Below are positions 5,924-6,160 of a stretch of 6,160 nt of DNA, piece by piece. Every line of letters begins with the position of its first letter. Within the stretch, counting starts at the first letter, position 1. Below the pieces are notes generated by a model, which saw nothing but the letters and a program-made list of their open reading frames with translations, searched no databases and had not been told where the DNA came from. The translations under genes and the position numbers were made by a program. Origin of the DNA: Erysipelotrichaceae bacterium (GTDB taxonomy: Bacteria > Bacillota_I > Bacilli_A > Erysipelotrichales > Erysipelotrichaceae); the NCBI GenBank assembly GCA_003446295.1, contig DMBB01000375.1, positions 1 through 6,160 on the forward strand. The letters run 5' to 3'.

Positions 5924-6160
5924 TCGTTATTGAAATGATGAACGGACACACGATCAAGCTCGAGCTTGATCCTGCCAATGCTCCGATCACATGTGCAAAC
6001 TTTGAAAAGCTTGTTTCCGAAGGCTTCTATGACGGCCTGACATTCCACCGCATTATCCGCGGATTCATGATCCAGGGAGGAGATCCGCTGGGCAACGGAA
6101 GAGGCGGTTCCAAGGAACACATCGTCGGTGAATTTCGTTCCAACGGATACAGCAATCCGA
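5920..6160 (+). CDS. Cyclophilin-type peptidyl-prolyl cis-trans isomerase, N-terminal part (cut by window edge)
   Basis: Cyclophilins speed cis-trans rotation of peptide bonds before proline and aid protein folding. The first 80 residues are present, starting [16 protein letters not shown]. The core motif [15 protein letters not shown] is at 42-56; R44, F49, M50 and Q52 have the same spacing as the active-site Arg55, Phe60, Met61 and Gln63 of human cyclophilin A. GNGRGGS (58-64) and GEF (70-72) are typical of compact bacterial cyclophilins. No signal peptide or lipobox is visible, so it should be cytoplasmic. The start overlaps the upstream stop as ATGA, with AAAGG (5907-5911) as ribosome binding site. 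It is probably a housekeeping gene co-transcribed with the membrane protein; no direct link to threonine synthesis is evident. The C-terminal half is outside the window. Confidence 0.93.
   Translation, partial: MIVIEMMNGHTIKLELDPANAPITCANFEKLVSEGFYDGLTFHRIIRGFMIQGGDPLGNGRGGSKEHIVGEFRSNGYSNP
5952..5971. repeat. Exact 20-base palindrome inside the cyclophilin gene
   Basis: GATCAAGCTCGAGCTTGATC equals its own reverse complement over all 20 bases. It lies about 32 bases after the start codon and encodes the strand IKLELD with flanking bases. Amphipathic codon choice (AAG CTC GAG CTT) may produce it by chance; a binding site is not excluded. Confidence 0.6.

Noticed and set aside
5584..6120. 178-codon minus-strand open frame opposite the membrane-protein and cyclophilin genes
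   Set aside because: It spans two coupled plus-strand genes, one with a conserved active site, and shows no recognisable family features.
1..6160. Mobile element, CRISPR array, tRNA/rRNA, toxin or defence system
   Set aside because: No transposase, spaced direct repeats, RNA gene pattern or defence-type domain was seen on either strand; the window is almost fully occupied by metabolic and housekeeping genes.

Overview
The window carries a compact set of genes for making threonine from aspartate, laid out as two divergent gene blocks around an 87-base intergenic region. Gene content, strong AAGGAG-type ribosome binding sites, a YclM-like aspartate kinase and a UPF0735/PheB-type ACT protein point to a Gram-positive Bacillota (Firmicutes) genome of moderate G+C. 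A gut-type Clostridia or Erysipelotrichia relative is plausible, but the sequence alone does not settle genus or family.

Minus-strand block, read right to left from about 2661: homoserine dehydrogenase (hom), then aspartate kinase (lysC/yclM type), then aspartate-semialdehyde dehydrogenase (asd, cut by the left window edge). Each junction is a 4-base ATGA overlap with its own Shine-Dalgarno, so the three enzymes are probably translationally coupled on one mRNA. Aspartate kinase, Asd and homoserine dehydrogenase together turn aspartate into homoserine.

Plus-strand block, from 2749: threonine synthase (thrC), homoserine kinase (thrB), a UPF0735/PheB-like protein with a helix-turn-helix-like segment and an ACT domain, a small two-helix membrane protein of unknown function, and a cyclophilin-type peptidyl-prolyl isomerase (cut by the right edge). 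thrC/thrB overlap by 8 bases, thrB/pheB by 19, and the membrane protein and isomerase by 4. Only one gap, 37 bases, lies between pheB and the membrane-protein gene. ThrB phosphorylates homoserine and ThrC converts the product to threonine, so the window covers all five steps from aspartate to threonine.

The intergenic region (2662-2748) holds a perfect 7-1-7 palindrome and a plausible promoter in each direction with overlapping -10 elements. No T-box, riboswitch or attenuator fits there. A DNA-binding regulator acting on the palindrome is the simplest hypothesis. The ACT/HTH-like protein in the plus-strand operon is one candidate, but nothing in the sequence proves this.

The window is mostly ordinary metabolism and I see no mobile element, CRISPR array, RNA gene or clearly new system. 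The points most worth a second look are the divergent control region, the PheB-like protein in a threonine operon, the homoserine dehydrogenase without a recognisable ACT domain, the repeated motif in the small membrane protein, and an exact 20-base palindrome inside the isomerase gene.
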